From: Bacteroidetes bacterium UBA6661
Lineage (GTDB): Bacteria > Bacteroidota > Bacteroidia > AKYH767-A > OLB10
Length of the DNA: 15,654 nucleotides
Direction: 5' to 3'
Assembly: GCA_002455375.1 (NCBI GenBank)
Contig: DKKR01000053.1
Span: 48,540-64,193, forward strand
Of the stretch, positions 1 to 7,139 are shown piece after piece. The notes under the pieces are model-generated. The model saw only the letters and a list, made by a program, of their open reading frames with translations, did no database searches and was not told the origin of the DNA. Within the stretch, counting starts at the first letter, position 1, and each line of letters starts with the position of its first letter. A program made the translations under genes and the position numbers.

Positions 1-389
1 GGCTCAATATTTCCTTCTACAAGGAATGTTTCATCAGGAAGTTCGCGTCTGCCTTTGCTGGCATAGGCAAACAAGGTTCCAATACCTCCTTCAATATCAA
101 TCCAGGAATCTGTACGTGTTGCACCTGTAGCAGCCGACAGCTGATAAAATATTTCTTTCTTAGCCATTAAGTACATAGCTAAGGCCTTTAGCTTCCTTGA
201 CCTCTCATGAAAAGTCATTGCACGCAGTGCCGGCCCGCCCACGGTTCGTGCATATTCTAACATGCCTTTAAAATCCAACCCCTCGGAAGAAGCTATGGCT
301 ATTTGCTCTCCTGTAACTGCATGAAACAATGGTGTTCCGTTGCCGGTGCCTTCAACCCACTCTCCGGCAACATAATTTTTTAATCTCAT
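1..389 (-). CDS. paaZ: PaaZ N-terminal part (oxepin-CoA hydrolase / semialdehyde dehydrogenase), cut by window edge
   Basis: Reading the minus strand from ATG at 389-387 gives 129 codons with no stop, so the gene continues beyond base 1. The translation carries stretches I recognise from the start of PaaZ, the bifunctional ring-opening enzyme of aerobic phenylacetate degradation: PALRAMTFHERS, SAATGATRTDSW and DIEGGIGTLF followed by RELPDETF. In PaaZ an N-terminal aldehyde dehydrogenase domain oxidises the semialdehyde, and a C-terminal MaoC-type hydratase domain opens oxepin-CoA. Only the first part of the dehydrogenase domain is visible, so neither the catalytic Cys/Glu nor the hydratase domain can be checked. 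The start fits the family, which opens with a short NYVAGEWVEG-like strand. The gene is divergent from the glycosyltransferase at 630; no other paa gene is visible. Confidence 0.9.
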   Translation of the reverse strand, partial: MRLKNYVAGEWVEGTGNGTPLFHAVTGEQIAIASSEGLDFKGMLEYARTVGGPALRAMTFHERSRKLKALAMYLMAKKEIFYQLSAATGATRTDSWIDIEGGIGTLFAYASKGRRELPDETFLVEGNIE

Positions 390-565
390 CTGCTTTGAAA
401 AAATTTTTATTCGAAGGTGTGAAATTAAAGAATCTAACCACATGCAACAAGGTTATCGGCTGCTGAATTTCAAGAACAGAATGTGTATAACCCTTAAATT
501 CTATTCTTAGCAACTATTGTTAATCAAACATTAATAATTCAAAAATTTCCAATCATTCTTTACCC

Positions 566-573
566 TATTTTTG
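566..573 (+). promoter_or_regulatory. Putative -7 element of the glycosyltransferase gene
   Basis: TATTTTTG matches the Bacteroidota -7 consensus TAnnTTTG and is followed by C, as at the other -7 sites in this window. It lies 56 bases before the ATG at 630. I do not see a convincing TTTG about 20 bases upstream, so this is a half-supported promoter. The rest of the 390-629 spacer is AT-rich, without a gene or a clear hairpin. Confidence 0.4.
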
Positions 574-629
574 CCTATTGAAAAATCAAAACATTTTTTC
601 ATCAGTATTCAAGCTGATTTTTAACAATT

Positions 630-1931
630 ATGCGGAAACCAAAAGTTTTAATGCTTGGATGGGAATTCCCTCCTGTAATAAACGGTGGACTTGGCGTTGC
701 ATGTCATGACCTGTGTCTGGCTATGGTAAAACATGCAAAAGTATCAATGGTTATCCCTAAGAGCAATCCTGATTTTGTTATTAAAGACCTCAACCTCATT
801 GGGCTGAATACAATTGACTCAAGAACACTTAAACAAGTTAACTACAAAGAGGAATACAAAACTTTTGAAGATGTACATTTTATTCCTTCTGCCTTAAATC
901 CATACTATACAGACAGAAAAGCAGCTTTCGAAATTCCGGGTATTGATGTGGAATCGCAGTACATGAAAGAGATAAAGATTGGTAATCGTCATGCAAAAGT
1001 TTTTCATATTGATGACCTTTATGGTGGTGATGTAATAGAAAAGGTAACCGTTTTTGGCGAACTTGCAGCACGTTTAGCCCTGACATTGGATTTTGATATA
1101 ATCCATGCTCACGATTGGATGACCATGCTTGCAGGAATGGAAATAAAAAAACAAAGTGGTAAACCATTGGTGGTGCATGTACATTCTCTTGAGGTTGACC
1201 GTGGCGGTGTAAACAGTCAAGGATGGGTATATCAGATGGAAAAAAGAGGTATGCAGGAAGCAGATGTGCTAATGCCTGTAAGTAACTTCACCGGAAATAT
1301 CATCAATGAATATTACGGTATTGATTATAGAAAGATCTTCCCTGTACACAATGGCATCAGAGCGGTAAAGCCTTTCAGAAGTAAAAGCCCATATAAAGAG
1401 AAAATAGTACTTTTTGTAGGACGTTTGACAAGGCAAAAAGGCCCGGAATATTTTGTAGATATTGCAGCTAAAGTTTTAGAAAAAAATAAAAATGTACGGT
1501 TTATCATGGCCGGCACAGGTGATGCACAGAACAAAATATTAGAAAAAGTTGCTCAGAACAGAATAGGACATCGCTTTCATCTTGCAGGATTTCTTGGCTT
1601 AGACAAAGTTCGTTATTTGCTTTCTATTGCTGATGCCTACTGTATGCCCTCGGTGAGTGAGCCATTCGGACTTTCTGCTGTAGAAGCAGTGCAGTTTGAT
1701 GTGCCTGTCGTCATCAGTAAACAATCGGGTGTATCTGAAGTGCTTTCCGGTGCATTGAAATTTGATTTCTGGGACATCAATCAGGCTGCTGAATACTTGC
1801 TTGGATTATTGGATAACGATACATTACACAATCAGGTTGTTAAAGATGCACAAAAAGACCTTGAAGATATCAGTTGGGATATTGCCGCCAAAAAGGTAAT
1901 TGAAGGTTACAAACGATACAAACTGATTTAA
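630..1931 (+). CDS. Glycogen/starch-synthase-like glycosyltransferase (GT-B fold, GT4/GT5 type)
   Basis: A 433-residue cytoplasmic GT-B enzyme. The N-terminal half opens with the nucleotide-sugar glycine loop of starch synthases (NGGLG, residues 18-22, after WEFPP) and carries HAHDW at 159-163. The C-terminal half has the phosphate-binding signature GRLTRQKG (264-271), with R265 and K270 in the positions used by GlgA. It also has a perfect E-X7-E motif (E344...E352 in SEPFGLSAVE). The likely reaction is transfer of glucose from ADP- or UDP-glucose to an alpha-1,4-glucan. It is shorter than E. coli GlgA (about 477 residues), and short forms are common in Bacteroidota and archaea. No glycogen branching or debranching gene is adjacent, so the acceptor could also be another glycan. 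It has its own leader and no overlap with gcvH. Confidence 0.8.
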   Translation: MRKPKVLMLGWEFPPVINGGLGVACHDLCLAMVKHAKVSMVIPKSNPDFVIKDLNLIGLNTIDSRTLKQVNYKEEYKTFEDVHFIPSALNPYYTDRKAAFEIPGIDVESQYMKEIKIGNRHAKVFHIDDLYGGDVIEKVTVFGELAARLALTLDFDIIHAHDWMTMLAGMEIKKQSGKPLVVHVHSLEVDRGGVNSQGWVYQMEKRGMQEADVLMPVSNFTGNIINEYYGIDYRKIFPVHNGIRAVKPFRSKSPYKEKIVLFVGRLTRQKGPEYFVDIAAKVLEKNKNVRFIMAGTGDAQNKILEKVAQNRIGHRFHLAGFLGLDKVRYLLSIADAYCMPSVSEPFGLSAVEAVQFDVPVVISKQSGVSEVLSGALKFDFWDINQAAEYLLGLLDNDTLHNQVVKDAQKDLEDISWDIAAKKVIEGYKRYKLI

Positions 1932-1956
1932 TATTTTTAAGATTTATTTTAAAAAG

Positions 1957-1964
1957 TAATTTTG
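1957..1964 (+). promoter_or_regulatory. Putative -7 element of gcvH
   Basis: TAATTTTG fits TAnnTTTG and continues into CAAAAA, the same downstream context as the pigment-operon promoter at 4053. It lies 29 bases before the gcvH start, in the 62-base spacer after the glycosyltransferase. The upstream -33 region is only T-rich, with no exact TTTG. Confidence 0.5.
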
Positions 1965-1993
1965 CAAAAACATTTCAACAAAAAATAATAAAT

Positions 1994-2374
1994 ATGAACC
2001 TACCTGCTGATTTGAAATACACCAAAGAACATGAGTGGATTAAAATAGATGGAGACATGGCAACAATTGGAATTACCGACTTTGCGCAAGGCGAGTTAGG
2101 TGACATTGTTTATGTTGACATCAACACATTAAACGAGTCACTGAAAAAAGACGAAGTTTTCGGAACCGTTGAAGCTGTAAAAACTGTGTCTGATTTGTTT
2201 ATGCCTGTAGATGGCACCATTGTTGAAATAAATCCAAAACTTACCGATGCACCGGATAGTGTAAATAAAGACCCTTATGGTGATGGCTGGATGGTTAAAG
2301 TGAAAATTTCTGACGCCTCACAGCTAAACGCACTTCTTACTGCTGATGGCTATGCTGCCATAGCAGGTGCCTGA
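1994..2374 (+). CDS. gcvH: Glycine cleavage system H protein (lipoyl carrier)
   Basis: A 126-residue protein of normal GcvH length. It opens with the family signature KYTKEHEWI (residues 8-16) and has IGITDFAQGELGDIVYVD (25-42). The lipoylation site is clear: K63 in VEAVKTVSDL, matching the ESVKAASD motif of the family. The protein carries the aminomethyl intermediate of glycine on lipoyl-lysine between the P, T and L proteins in the cytoplasm. It may also act as a lipoyl donor in lipoate metabolism. The gene stands apart from gcvP and gcvT, as is common in Bacteroidota. The downstream vanZ-like gene starts 9 bases after its stop and is probably co-transcribed. Confidence 0.97.
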   Translation: MNLPADLKYTKEHEWIKIDGDMATIGITDFAQGELGDIVYVDINTLNESLKKDEVFGTVEAVKTVSDLFMPVDGTIVEINPKLTDAPDSVNKDPYGDGWMVKVKISDASQLNALLTADGYAAIAGA

Positions 2375-2383
2375 TAAATTTTA

Positions 2384-2779
2384 ATGTTTAGTCATTACAT
2401 CCCAGCGTTATTTTGGGGTTTATTCATCTTTATTCTTTGCGCCATACCGGGTAAAAATTTGCCTCATTATTCATGGGCGGATTTATTATCGGTGGACAAA
2501 TTGGTTCATTTTACACTTTTTTTTATTCTCATTATACTCTTAAAAAGAGCCTGGCTTTTTGTTTATAATGGAGTGCGTTCAAACAACCTTTTAGCAATAG
2601 CAATAGGAGTTATTTATGGAGGAAGTTTAGAGTTGATGCAATCCTATTTTTATACAGACAGAAGCGGTAGCTGGTTTGATTTTTTAGCCAACAGTTTGGG
2701 TGCAATTTGTGGTGTACTTTTCTTCGGAAAATTAATTGATAATAATGGTCGTTGGAAGTTCAGTAATGCAAACAAGTAA
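2384..2779 (+). CDS. VanZ-family membrane protein
   Basis: A 131-residue integral membrane protein with four hydrophobic segments (about residues 5-23, 40-60, 68-88 and 99-117). It has the polar signature of the VanZ family: DKLVHF (38-43), then E83 and Q86 in SLELMQ, R93, D99 and N103 in DFLANSLGA. VanZ was named for low-level teicoplanin resistance, but most chromosomal members have no known role, and none can be assigned here. The start is 9 bases after the gcvH stop, and a gcvH-vanZ pairing is familiar to me from Bacteroidota genomes. Its stop (2777-2779) directly abuts the stop of the convergent methyltransferase gene, leaving no room for a terminator between them. Confidence 0.85.
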   Translation: MFSHYIPALFWGLFIFILCAIPGKNLPHYSWADLLSVDKLVHFTLFFILIILLKRAWLFVYNGVRSNNLLAIAIGVIYGGSLELMQSYFYTDRSGSWFDFLANSLGAICGVLFFGKLIDNNGRWKFSNANK

Positions 2780-3688
2780 TTACTGTTTTACAAAGACTGC
2801 TTTTATTTCATTGATGATTAAATCATCCATGCTCATTATTTTATTTTTGAAGCATTGCGGATGTTTTATCACTAAGTCCAGAAAATAAGGTGAACGAAAC
2901 TCTTTGTAATAGCCAATTTTACATCTATCCCAGTAAGTCTGTTTAAACAACTTTCTAAACTGGTCTATATGCCATCGGTTTAAAGTAGAATCAATGCTGA
3001 ATTTATCATTGGCATGCGTATTAATCCAGCTATTCAGAAAATGCTTATCGAATAAAAACTGACAATAAGGAATGCCTACATAATTATAAGCATGAGCACC
3101 ATAAGGAGAGTGATATAGAGGCGCAAAGTGAATAAACATTAAGCCGCCCGGTTTAAGCACTCGGAGAGATTCTTCAAAAACCTTTTGTGGTTCAGGAAAA
3201 TGTTCGAAACAATTATATGAAAAAACAAAGTCGAATGAATGGTCTTCAAACTGAAGTTCGGCAGCATCCATTTTAATCAGGTTCACTCCTGAATCATGAG
3301 CACGCTGGTCAAAATCATCATCTCTGAATTCGATGGCTGTAACTTGTTTGCCACGCTCTTGCAAAGATGAACTTACCATGCCATCTCCAGCACCCAATTC
3401 AAGTATTTTATGGTAAGATGCTCCGGAGTAATTATGCATAAACCCAATTAAATCCTCAGCACGTTGAATACCTCTCTCTTTAATTGAAACGGCATCATAA
3501 AGTACAGGATCCCCTACAGGAAACTGGTCAAACAATGGCTCAAAATGCTTTTCATCAAGTACTTCCGAAGGTCCTTTTACCATAGCAATTGCCCGGGCAG
3601 CTTTAAACAATTTCTGCTCATAGTAAAAGTTAGATACCACCTGTCTGGTACCATCGGGCAAAATTCTTTTGGCAATATTAGCTAACAC
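2780..3688 (-). CDS. Class I SAM-dependent methyltransferase
   Basis: A 302-residue protein with a Rossmann-type methyltransferase core. Motif I is ILELGAGDG (95-103). An acidic residue at the end of strand 2 is E120 in VTAIE. KMDAAELQF (139-147) follows, and the FEHFP...VLKPGG segment (161-182) is the usual post-motif signature of methyltransferase family 11. The substrate is not evident. The 90-residue N-terminal extension and about 110-residue C-terminal region have no motif I recognise. The start is GTG: the reading frame has a stop three codons upstream and no earlier ATG, and the next Met is residue 36. A -7 element lies just before it at 3718-3711. It diverges from the pigment operon. 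Aryl polyene clusters often contain a methyltransferase, but opposite orientation and separate promoter give no proof of a link. Confidence 0.8.
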   Translation of the reverse strand: MLANIAKRILPDGTRQVVSNFYYEQKLFKAARAIAMVKGPSEVLDEKHFEPLFDQFPVGDPVLYDAVSIKERGIQRAEDLIGFMHNYSGASYHKILELGAGDGMVSSSLQERGKQVTAIEFRDDDFDQRAHDSGVNLIKMDAAELQFEDHSFDFVFSYNCFEHFPEPQKVFEESLRVLKPGGLMFIHFAPLYHSPYGAHAYNYVGIPYCQFLFDKHFLNSWINTHANDKFSIDSTLNRWHIDQFRKLFKQTYWDRCKIGYYKEFRSPYFLDLVIKHPQCFKNKIMSMDDLIINEIKAVFVKQ

Positions 3689-3710
3689 TATGGTTCAGGT
3701 TTAATGCGTC

Positions 3711-3718
3711 CAAAAGTA
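3711..3718 (-). promoter_or_regulatory. Putative -7 element of the methyltransferase gene
   Basis: On the minus strand this reads TACTTTTG, an exact TAnnTTTG match, 22 bases before the GTG start at 3688. This would leave a leader of only about 15 bases. No clear TTTG is seen about 20 bases further upstream, so support is partial. Its position favours the GTG start over the internal ATG at residue 36. Confidence 0.45.
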
Positions 3719-4029
3719 AAATAAGTAATACTTTTATTATTGAATTGTTAATAAGTTTTAAGCGAAGGAAAAACAGAATTCAATGTCATAAATAGTAATC
3801 CAATTAATTTACAAGATGTTTGACTCTCACTGATGTTAGCTTGGGTTATTGCTTTCAGTTCCAGACAAATGAATTTGTTTATAAAATTTAGACTTCAATA
3901 CAATTCGCATTAAAAGCATCATGACTAAATATTATGCTACTCGTAACATTTCACTCTGTCTATCGTAGAGATGGATTGAAGAAATGACATGAACAACTGT
4001 ATAAAAATGCAACTTGATTTAACAAATGC
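3719..4029. other. AT-rich spacer between the methyltransferase and the pigment operon
   Basis: About 310 bases between the two divergent promoters. I find no convincing ORF, RNA gene or long repeat. The only structure noted is a 5-base inverted repeat ACAAA/TTTGT around TGAA at 3865-3878, too small to call. The length leaves room for regulator binding to the operon promoter, but I cannot point to a site. Confidence 0.5.
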
Positions 4030-4060
4030 TTTGATATTTCTTCATCAAAAATTATCTTTG
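4030..4060 (+). promoter_or_regulatory. Promoter of the polyene pigment operon
   Basis: TTTG at 4030-4033 and TATCTTTG at 4053-4060 are separated by 19 bases. This is a full match to the primary sigma-factor promoter of Bacteroidota (TTTG, 19-21 bases, TAnnTTTG). The predicted start is a few bases past 4064, leaving a leader of roughly 30 bases before the first ATG at 4096. No other promoter this good lies inside the following 9 kb, so it probably drives all 13 genes. Confidence 0.75.
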
Positions 4061-4095
4061 CAAAAAATATTACTCCCTCCTATTTTACCAATTGA

Positions 4096-4347
4096 ATGAA
4101 CAGAGAAGAAATTATAACAACAACAAAACGTTTTTTGTCGGAAGAATTTGAAGTAGATGAAACTTTAATTGAGAATCAGAAAAATCTGAAAGATACTTTA
4201 GAATTGGACAGTCTTGATTATGTTGATCTTGTTGTTGTAATTGAAGAGAATTTCGGTTTTAAAACTTCCGGAGAAGATTTTAAAAGTATCAGCACGTTTG
4301 AAGATTTCTACAATTTTGTAGAGCGCAAACTAGCGGCCATGGCCTGA
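4096..4347 (+). CDS. Acyl carrier protein 1 of the polyene cluster
   Basis: An 83-residue acidic helical protein with the acyl carrier signature ELDSLDYVDLV (36-46). S39 is the serine that would receive 4'-phosphopantetheine. The segment after it, VVVIEENFGFK, is the usual helix II of the fold. It would hold the growing chain as a thioester for the ketosynthases, dehydratases and thioesterase encoded downstream. It is the first gene of the operon, about 30 bases behind the predicted transcription start, and ends 4 bases before the acyltransferase. It differs clearly from the second carrier protein at 7749. Two distinct ACPs are normal in aryl polyene systems (ApeE and ApeF in gamma-proteobacteria), but I cannot say which is which. 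Confidence 0.93.
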   Translation: MNREEIITTTKRFLSEEFEVDETLIENQKNLKDTLELDSLDYVDLVVVIEENFGFKTSGEDFKSISTFEDFYNFVERKLAAMA

Positions 4348-4351
4348 TACA

Positions 4352-5221
4352 ATGGCACAGTGGGACGGCCGTAGCAGAGGCACTGTTTTAGGTTATCGCA
4401 TTTTTGTTTTCCTTATTCAATATGGTGGTGTAAAGCCCGCTTATTTCCTTTTGCGATTTGTTACTTATTACTATTTTATATTCGCAGCAAAGCCAAAGAA
4501 AATACTCATAAACTTTTATCGGAAAGCTTTAAAGGTAAACGAAGCTGCTGCTAAAAATTACTGTAGAAAGAATTTTTACTTCCTGGGGCAGACCTTGGTT
4601 GATCGTACTGCATTTTTGCTTGGAAAAGGCAATGTATTCAGTCATCATTTTGAAAACGAAAAATATTTGATTGAAATGCAAGAGCAGAAAAAAGGTGGCA
4701 TACTCATCAGTGCTCATGTCGGTAACTGGGAAACTGCCGGAAACCTTCTCAAGTCAAGGGTTTCGTCAACCATTCACGTATTAATGGTTGATGCAGAAGC
4801 AAAAAAACTAAAACAATATTTGGATAACAGCACCGGTGGCTCACAATTTTCCATAATTGCTGTGAAAGACGACCTATCACACATTGTAAAAGTAAATAAT
4901 GCATTAGCAGCTAATGAACTCATTGCCATGCATGGCGACAGGTATTTGCCGGGTGTAAAAACTATTGAATTGGATTTTATGGGAGGAAAAGCTAAATTTC
5001 CCTATGGTCCGTTTTTACTGGCATCACGTTTTAGTGCACCCGTCACTTTTGTTTTTGCTCTGAAAGCTAACGACTTTCACTATGAGCTAAGTGCCACCGA
5101 GCCCATTACAGAAAAAAAATCACCTGAGGCTATTGCAGCATTGTATGTTGAAGAATTGGAAAAAAAAGTAAAAAAATATCCCGAACAATGGTTTAATTAT
5201 TACGATTTTTACAGCCAATGA
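4352..5221 (+). CDS. LpxL/HtrB-family acyltransferase
   Basis: A 289-residue member of the lipid A biosynthesis acyltransferase family. The catalytic HX4E motif is present as HVGNWE (H122, E127), preceded by GGILISA as in LpxL. A hydrophobic N-terminal segment (about residues 13-45) suggests inner-membrane association. LpxL enzymes move an acyl group from acyl-ACP to an acyl or sugar acceptor. Here the likely role is esterifying the finished polyene, or a fatty acyl chain, onto a membrane lipid or sugar. In gamma-proteobacterial aryl polyene clusters this domain is, as I recall, fused to a GT2 domain (ApeJ); here the two functions are separate genes at opposite ends of the operon. The start is 4 bases after the ACP stop, and the end overlaps the next gene by ATGA. 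Confidence 0.88.
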   Translation: MAQWDGRSRGTVLGYRIFVFLIQYGGVKPAYFLLRFVTYYYFIFAAKPKKILINFYRKALKVNEAAAKNYCRKNFYFLGQTLVDRTAFLLGKGNVFSHHFENEKYLIEMQEQKKGGILISAHVGNWETAGNLLKSRVSSTIHVLMVDAEAKKLKQYLDNSTGGSQFSIIAVKDDLSHIVKVNNALAANELIAMHGDRYLPGVKTIELDFMGGKAKFPYGPFLLASRFSAPVTFVFALKANDFHYELSATEPITEKKSPEAIAALYVEELEKKVKKYPEQWFNYYDFYSQ

Positions 5222-5634
5222 TTATTGAGAAAGAAAATATCGAAAGCTATATTCCACAACGATTTCCATTTATTATGATTGACTCTCTTATTCATGCCGA
5301 TGAATCCGGGTTTATAAGTTCATTTCAGGTAATGGAAGAAAATATTTTTAGCGAAAACGGCTTTTTAACAGAACCTGCATTGATAGAAAATATTGCTCAA
5401 ACCTGTGCAGCAGGTTTTGGATTCATTGGTCAGAAAAATAACGAAGGTCCATCTATTGGTTACATAGGTTCTATCAGCAATCTTACTGTACATCAATTGC
5501 CGGATTATGGCACAACCATTATAACTAAAATTGAAATCACTAATTCACTTGGCAATATTTTTTTAATAAAAGGAAGAAATACTTGTAATGAAAATTTACT
5601 GATAGAATGTGAAATGAAAATAGCACTTGCATGA
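5218..5634 (+). CDS. ApeP-like hotdog dehydratase subunit lacking the catalytic His
   Basis: A 138-residue single hotdog domain of the FabA/FabZ type. The N-terminus has the FabZ-like YIPQRFPFIMID (11-22). The helix bearing the acidic residue is kept as LIENIAQTCAA, with E57 matching the FabZ glutamate. The GHFP segment with the catalytic histidine is absent: the corresponding place reads SENGF with N47, and the loop to E57 is four residues shorter than in FabZ (by-eye alignment). From memory, the same Asn-plus-Glu pattern is typical of ApeP. The second dehydratase in this operon (11523) has the reverse defect, so the two may work as a heterodimer that dehydrates 3-hydroxyacyl-ACP. The gene overlaps the acyltransferase and the thioesterase by ATGA, implying coupled translation. 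Confidence 0.82.
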   Translation: MIIEKENIESYIPQRFPFIMIDSLIHADESGFISSFQVMEENIFSENGFLTEPALIENIAQTCAAGFGFIGQKNNEGPSIGYIGSISNLTVHQLPDYGTTIITKIEITNSLGNIFLIKGRNTCNENLLIECEMKIALA

Positions 5635-6059
5635 AACAACTTTTACAAGTAGAAATCCCGATTAAAGTAAGATTCAGCGATACCGATGCAATGGGTGTGG
5701 TATGGCATGGAAACTATCTGCGCTTTTTTGAAGATGCCCGTGAGGCATTCGGAATAAAATATGGTCTCACCTATCTGGATGTTTATCATCGTGGCTATTT
5801 CACACCAATTGTCAAATCATCTGTTGAACATAAATCGCCAATTAATTATGGTGAAGAAGTTGTGGCAATTGCAAAATTCCACCCGACACCATCAGCAAAA
5901 ATCATGTTTGATTTTGACATCTTGAATAAAACTACAGGAAAACTAAGTGCCAGAGGTCATACCACGCAGGTATTCCTAAGTGTAGTTGAACGCGAAATGG
6001 AATTGGTAAAACCTCCATTTTACATTGAATGGGAAAAGTCCATTGGCATTAAACATTGA
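5631..6059 (+). CDS. 4HBT-family hotdog thioesterase (ApeK-like)
   Basis: A 142-residue thioesterase of the 4-hydroxybenzoyl-CoA/YbgC type. The active-site strand and helix are textbook: VRFSDTDAMGVVWHGNYLRF starting at residue 13, where D19 matches the catalytic aspartate of Pseudomonas 4-HBT and HGNYLRFFE follows. It would hydrolyse acyl-ACP or acyl-CoA, either to release the polyene or to clear stalled and misprimed carriers. Aryl polyene clusters carry a thioesterase of this type (ApeK). It is soluble, with no signal peptide. It overlaps the dehydratase gene upstream by ATGA and is followed after 3 bases by the GTG start of a ketosynthase. Confidence 0.9.
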   Translation: MKQLLQVEIPIKVRFSDTDAMGVVWHGNYLRFFEDAREAFGIKYGLTYLDVYHRGYFTPIVKSSVEHKSPINYGEEVVAIAKFHPTPSAKIMFDFDILNKTTGKLSARGHTTQVFLSVVEREMELVKPPFYIEWEKSIGIKH

Positions 6060-6062
6060 CAA

Positions 6063-7139
6063 GTGATATACATAGGAGCGGAAACCATACTTAGTCCTAA
6101 TGGCAATACCAAAGATTGTTTCAGAAAGATTGCCGAGAAAAAATCAGGTGTTAGTAAAATAACAGGTAATGGTTTTAATGGAGAATCGTTCTATTGTTCT
6201 ATGTTTTCAGATAGCAGACCTGATTTTAACACATTGGCTGTACAAACAATTGAACAGTTATTAGAAAAATCGAAAGCAAATCTGTTAACTGAAGAGTCAA
6301 CGCTCCTTATCATCAGCACTACCAAGGGTGATTTATCAAAAGGATTTGAAAATGCAATTGTCAGTCCGGCAAAATTTCTATATGAAAAATATAAATTAAA
6401 ACACTTTCCTTTTAGCATTTCCAATGCCTGTGCTTCAGGTGTAATGGCCATTAATGCAGCAGCAGCGTTTATTGAAAACAAACAATATCAAAATGTAATT
6501 GTACTTGGTATTGACATGATAACCGATTTTATTGTTTATGGATTTCAATCTCTTTATGCTATAAGTGATGAGCCTTGCAAACCTTTTGACAGCGAAAGAA
6601 AAGGAATTAATTTAGGTGAAGGTGCCGGTGCGGTTTTGTTATCTGCAAATAAAGATGTTTTTACAACAACACCTGTTTGCTATTTAAGTGGCAGTTCAAG
6701 TAATGATGCAAATCATATTTCAGGGCCTTCAAGAACTGGAGAAGGATTATTCCGAAGTGTAAATAAAACGTTAAGTGCATCAGCTATTAAAACGGAAAAT
6801 ATAGATTTCATTTCTGCACATGGAACTGCAACAGTATTTAATGATGAAATGGAAGCAATAGCCTTTAACAGGCTCAATATGCAACACATTCCGGTAAACA
6901 GTTTCAAAGGATTTACAGGCCATACACTTGGTGCTGCCGGTGTAATTGAAACAGCTTTATGCATAACATGTATGCATGAAAACACATTGCTTCCTTCTGC
7001 CGGTTATTATACCAAAGGAACATCCATTGAGCTTAATTTAATAACACAAGCTGCTTCTGCTACAATAAACACTGTCTTAAAAACAGCATCCGGTTTTGGT
7101 GGATGTAATGCATCACTATTATTACAAAAGATAAAATGA
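6063..7139 (+). CDS. Beta-ketoacyl-ACP synthase 1 (complete Cys-His-His triad)
   Basis: A 358-residue FabF-type ketosynthase with the full catalytic set: C123 in NACASG, H253 in SAHGTAT and H287 in FTGHTLGAAG. The supporting lysine K282 and the LGEGAGAVLL loop (184-193) are also present. It performs decarboxylative Claisen condensation of malonyl-ACP with an acyl starter or chain. It is about 50 residues shorter than E. coli FabF, mostly in the N-terminal half. The start is GTG at 6063, three bases after the thioesterase stop, and the protein begins directly with the first KS strand. Together with the ketosynthase at 8013 it gives the operon two active-looking condensing enzymes. By analogy with ApeR and ApeO one may initiate and the other elongate; sequence alone does not say which. 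Confidence 0.9.
   Translation: MIYIGAETILSPNGNTKDCFRKIAEKKSGVSKITGNGFNGESFYCSMFSDSRPDFNTLAVQTIEQLLEKSKANLLTEESTLLIISTTKGDLSKGFENAIVSPAKFLYEKYKLKHFPFSISNACASGVMAINAAAAFIENKQYQNVIVLGIDMITDFIVYGFQSLYAISDEPCKPFDSERKGINLGEGAGAVLLSANKDVFTTTPVCYLSGSSSNDANHISGPSRTGEGLFRSVNKTLSASAIKTENIDFISAHGTATVFNDEMEAIAFNRLNMQHIPVNSFKGFTGHTLGAAGVIETALCITCMHENTLLPSAGYYTKGTSIELNLITQAASATINTVLKTASGFGGCNASLLLQKIK

Noticed and set aside
448..455. Minus-strand TAACCTTG as a paaZ promoter -7 element
   Set aside because: It misses the TAnnTTTG consensus by one base and the upstream CTTG is too close (about 15 bases).
3865..3878. Inverted repeat ACAAA-TGAA-TTTGT as a regulator site or hairpin
   Set aside because: Five-base arms in AT-rich DNA are expected by chance, and nothing else supports it.
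6191..6481. Minus-strand frame opposite the first ketosynthase, and similar antisense frames elsewhere
   Set aside because: All overlap well-supported genes, have no recognisable motif and no promoter or operon context.
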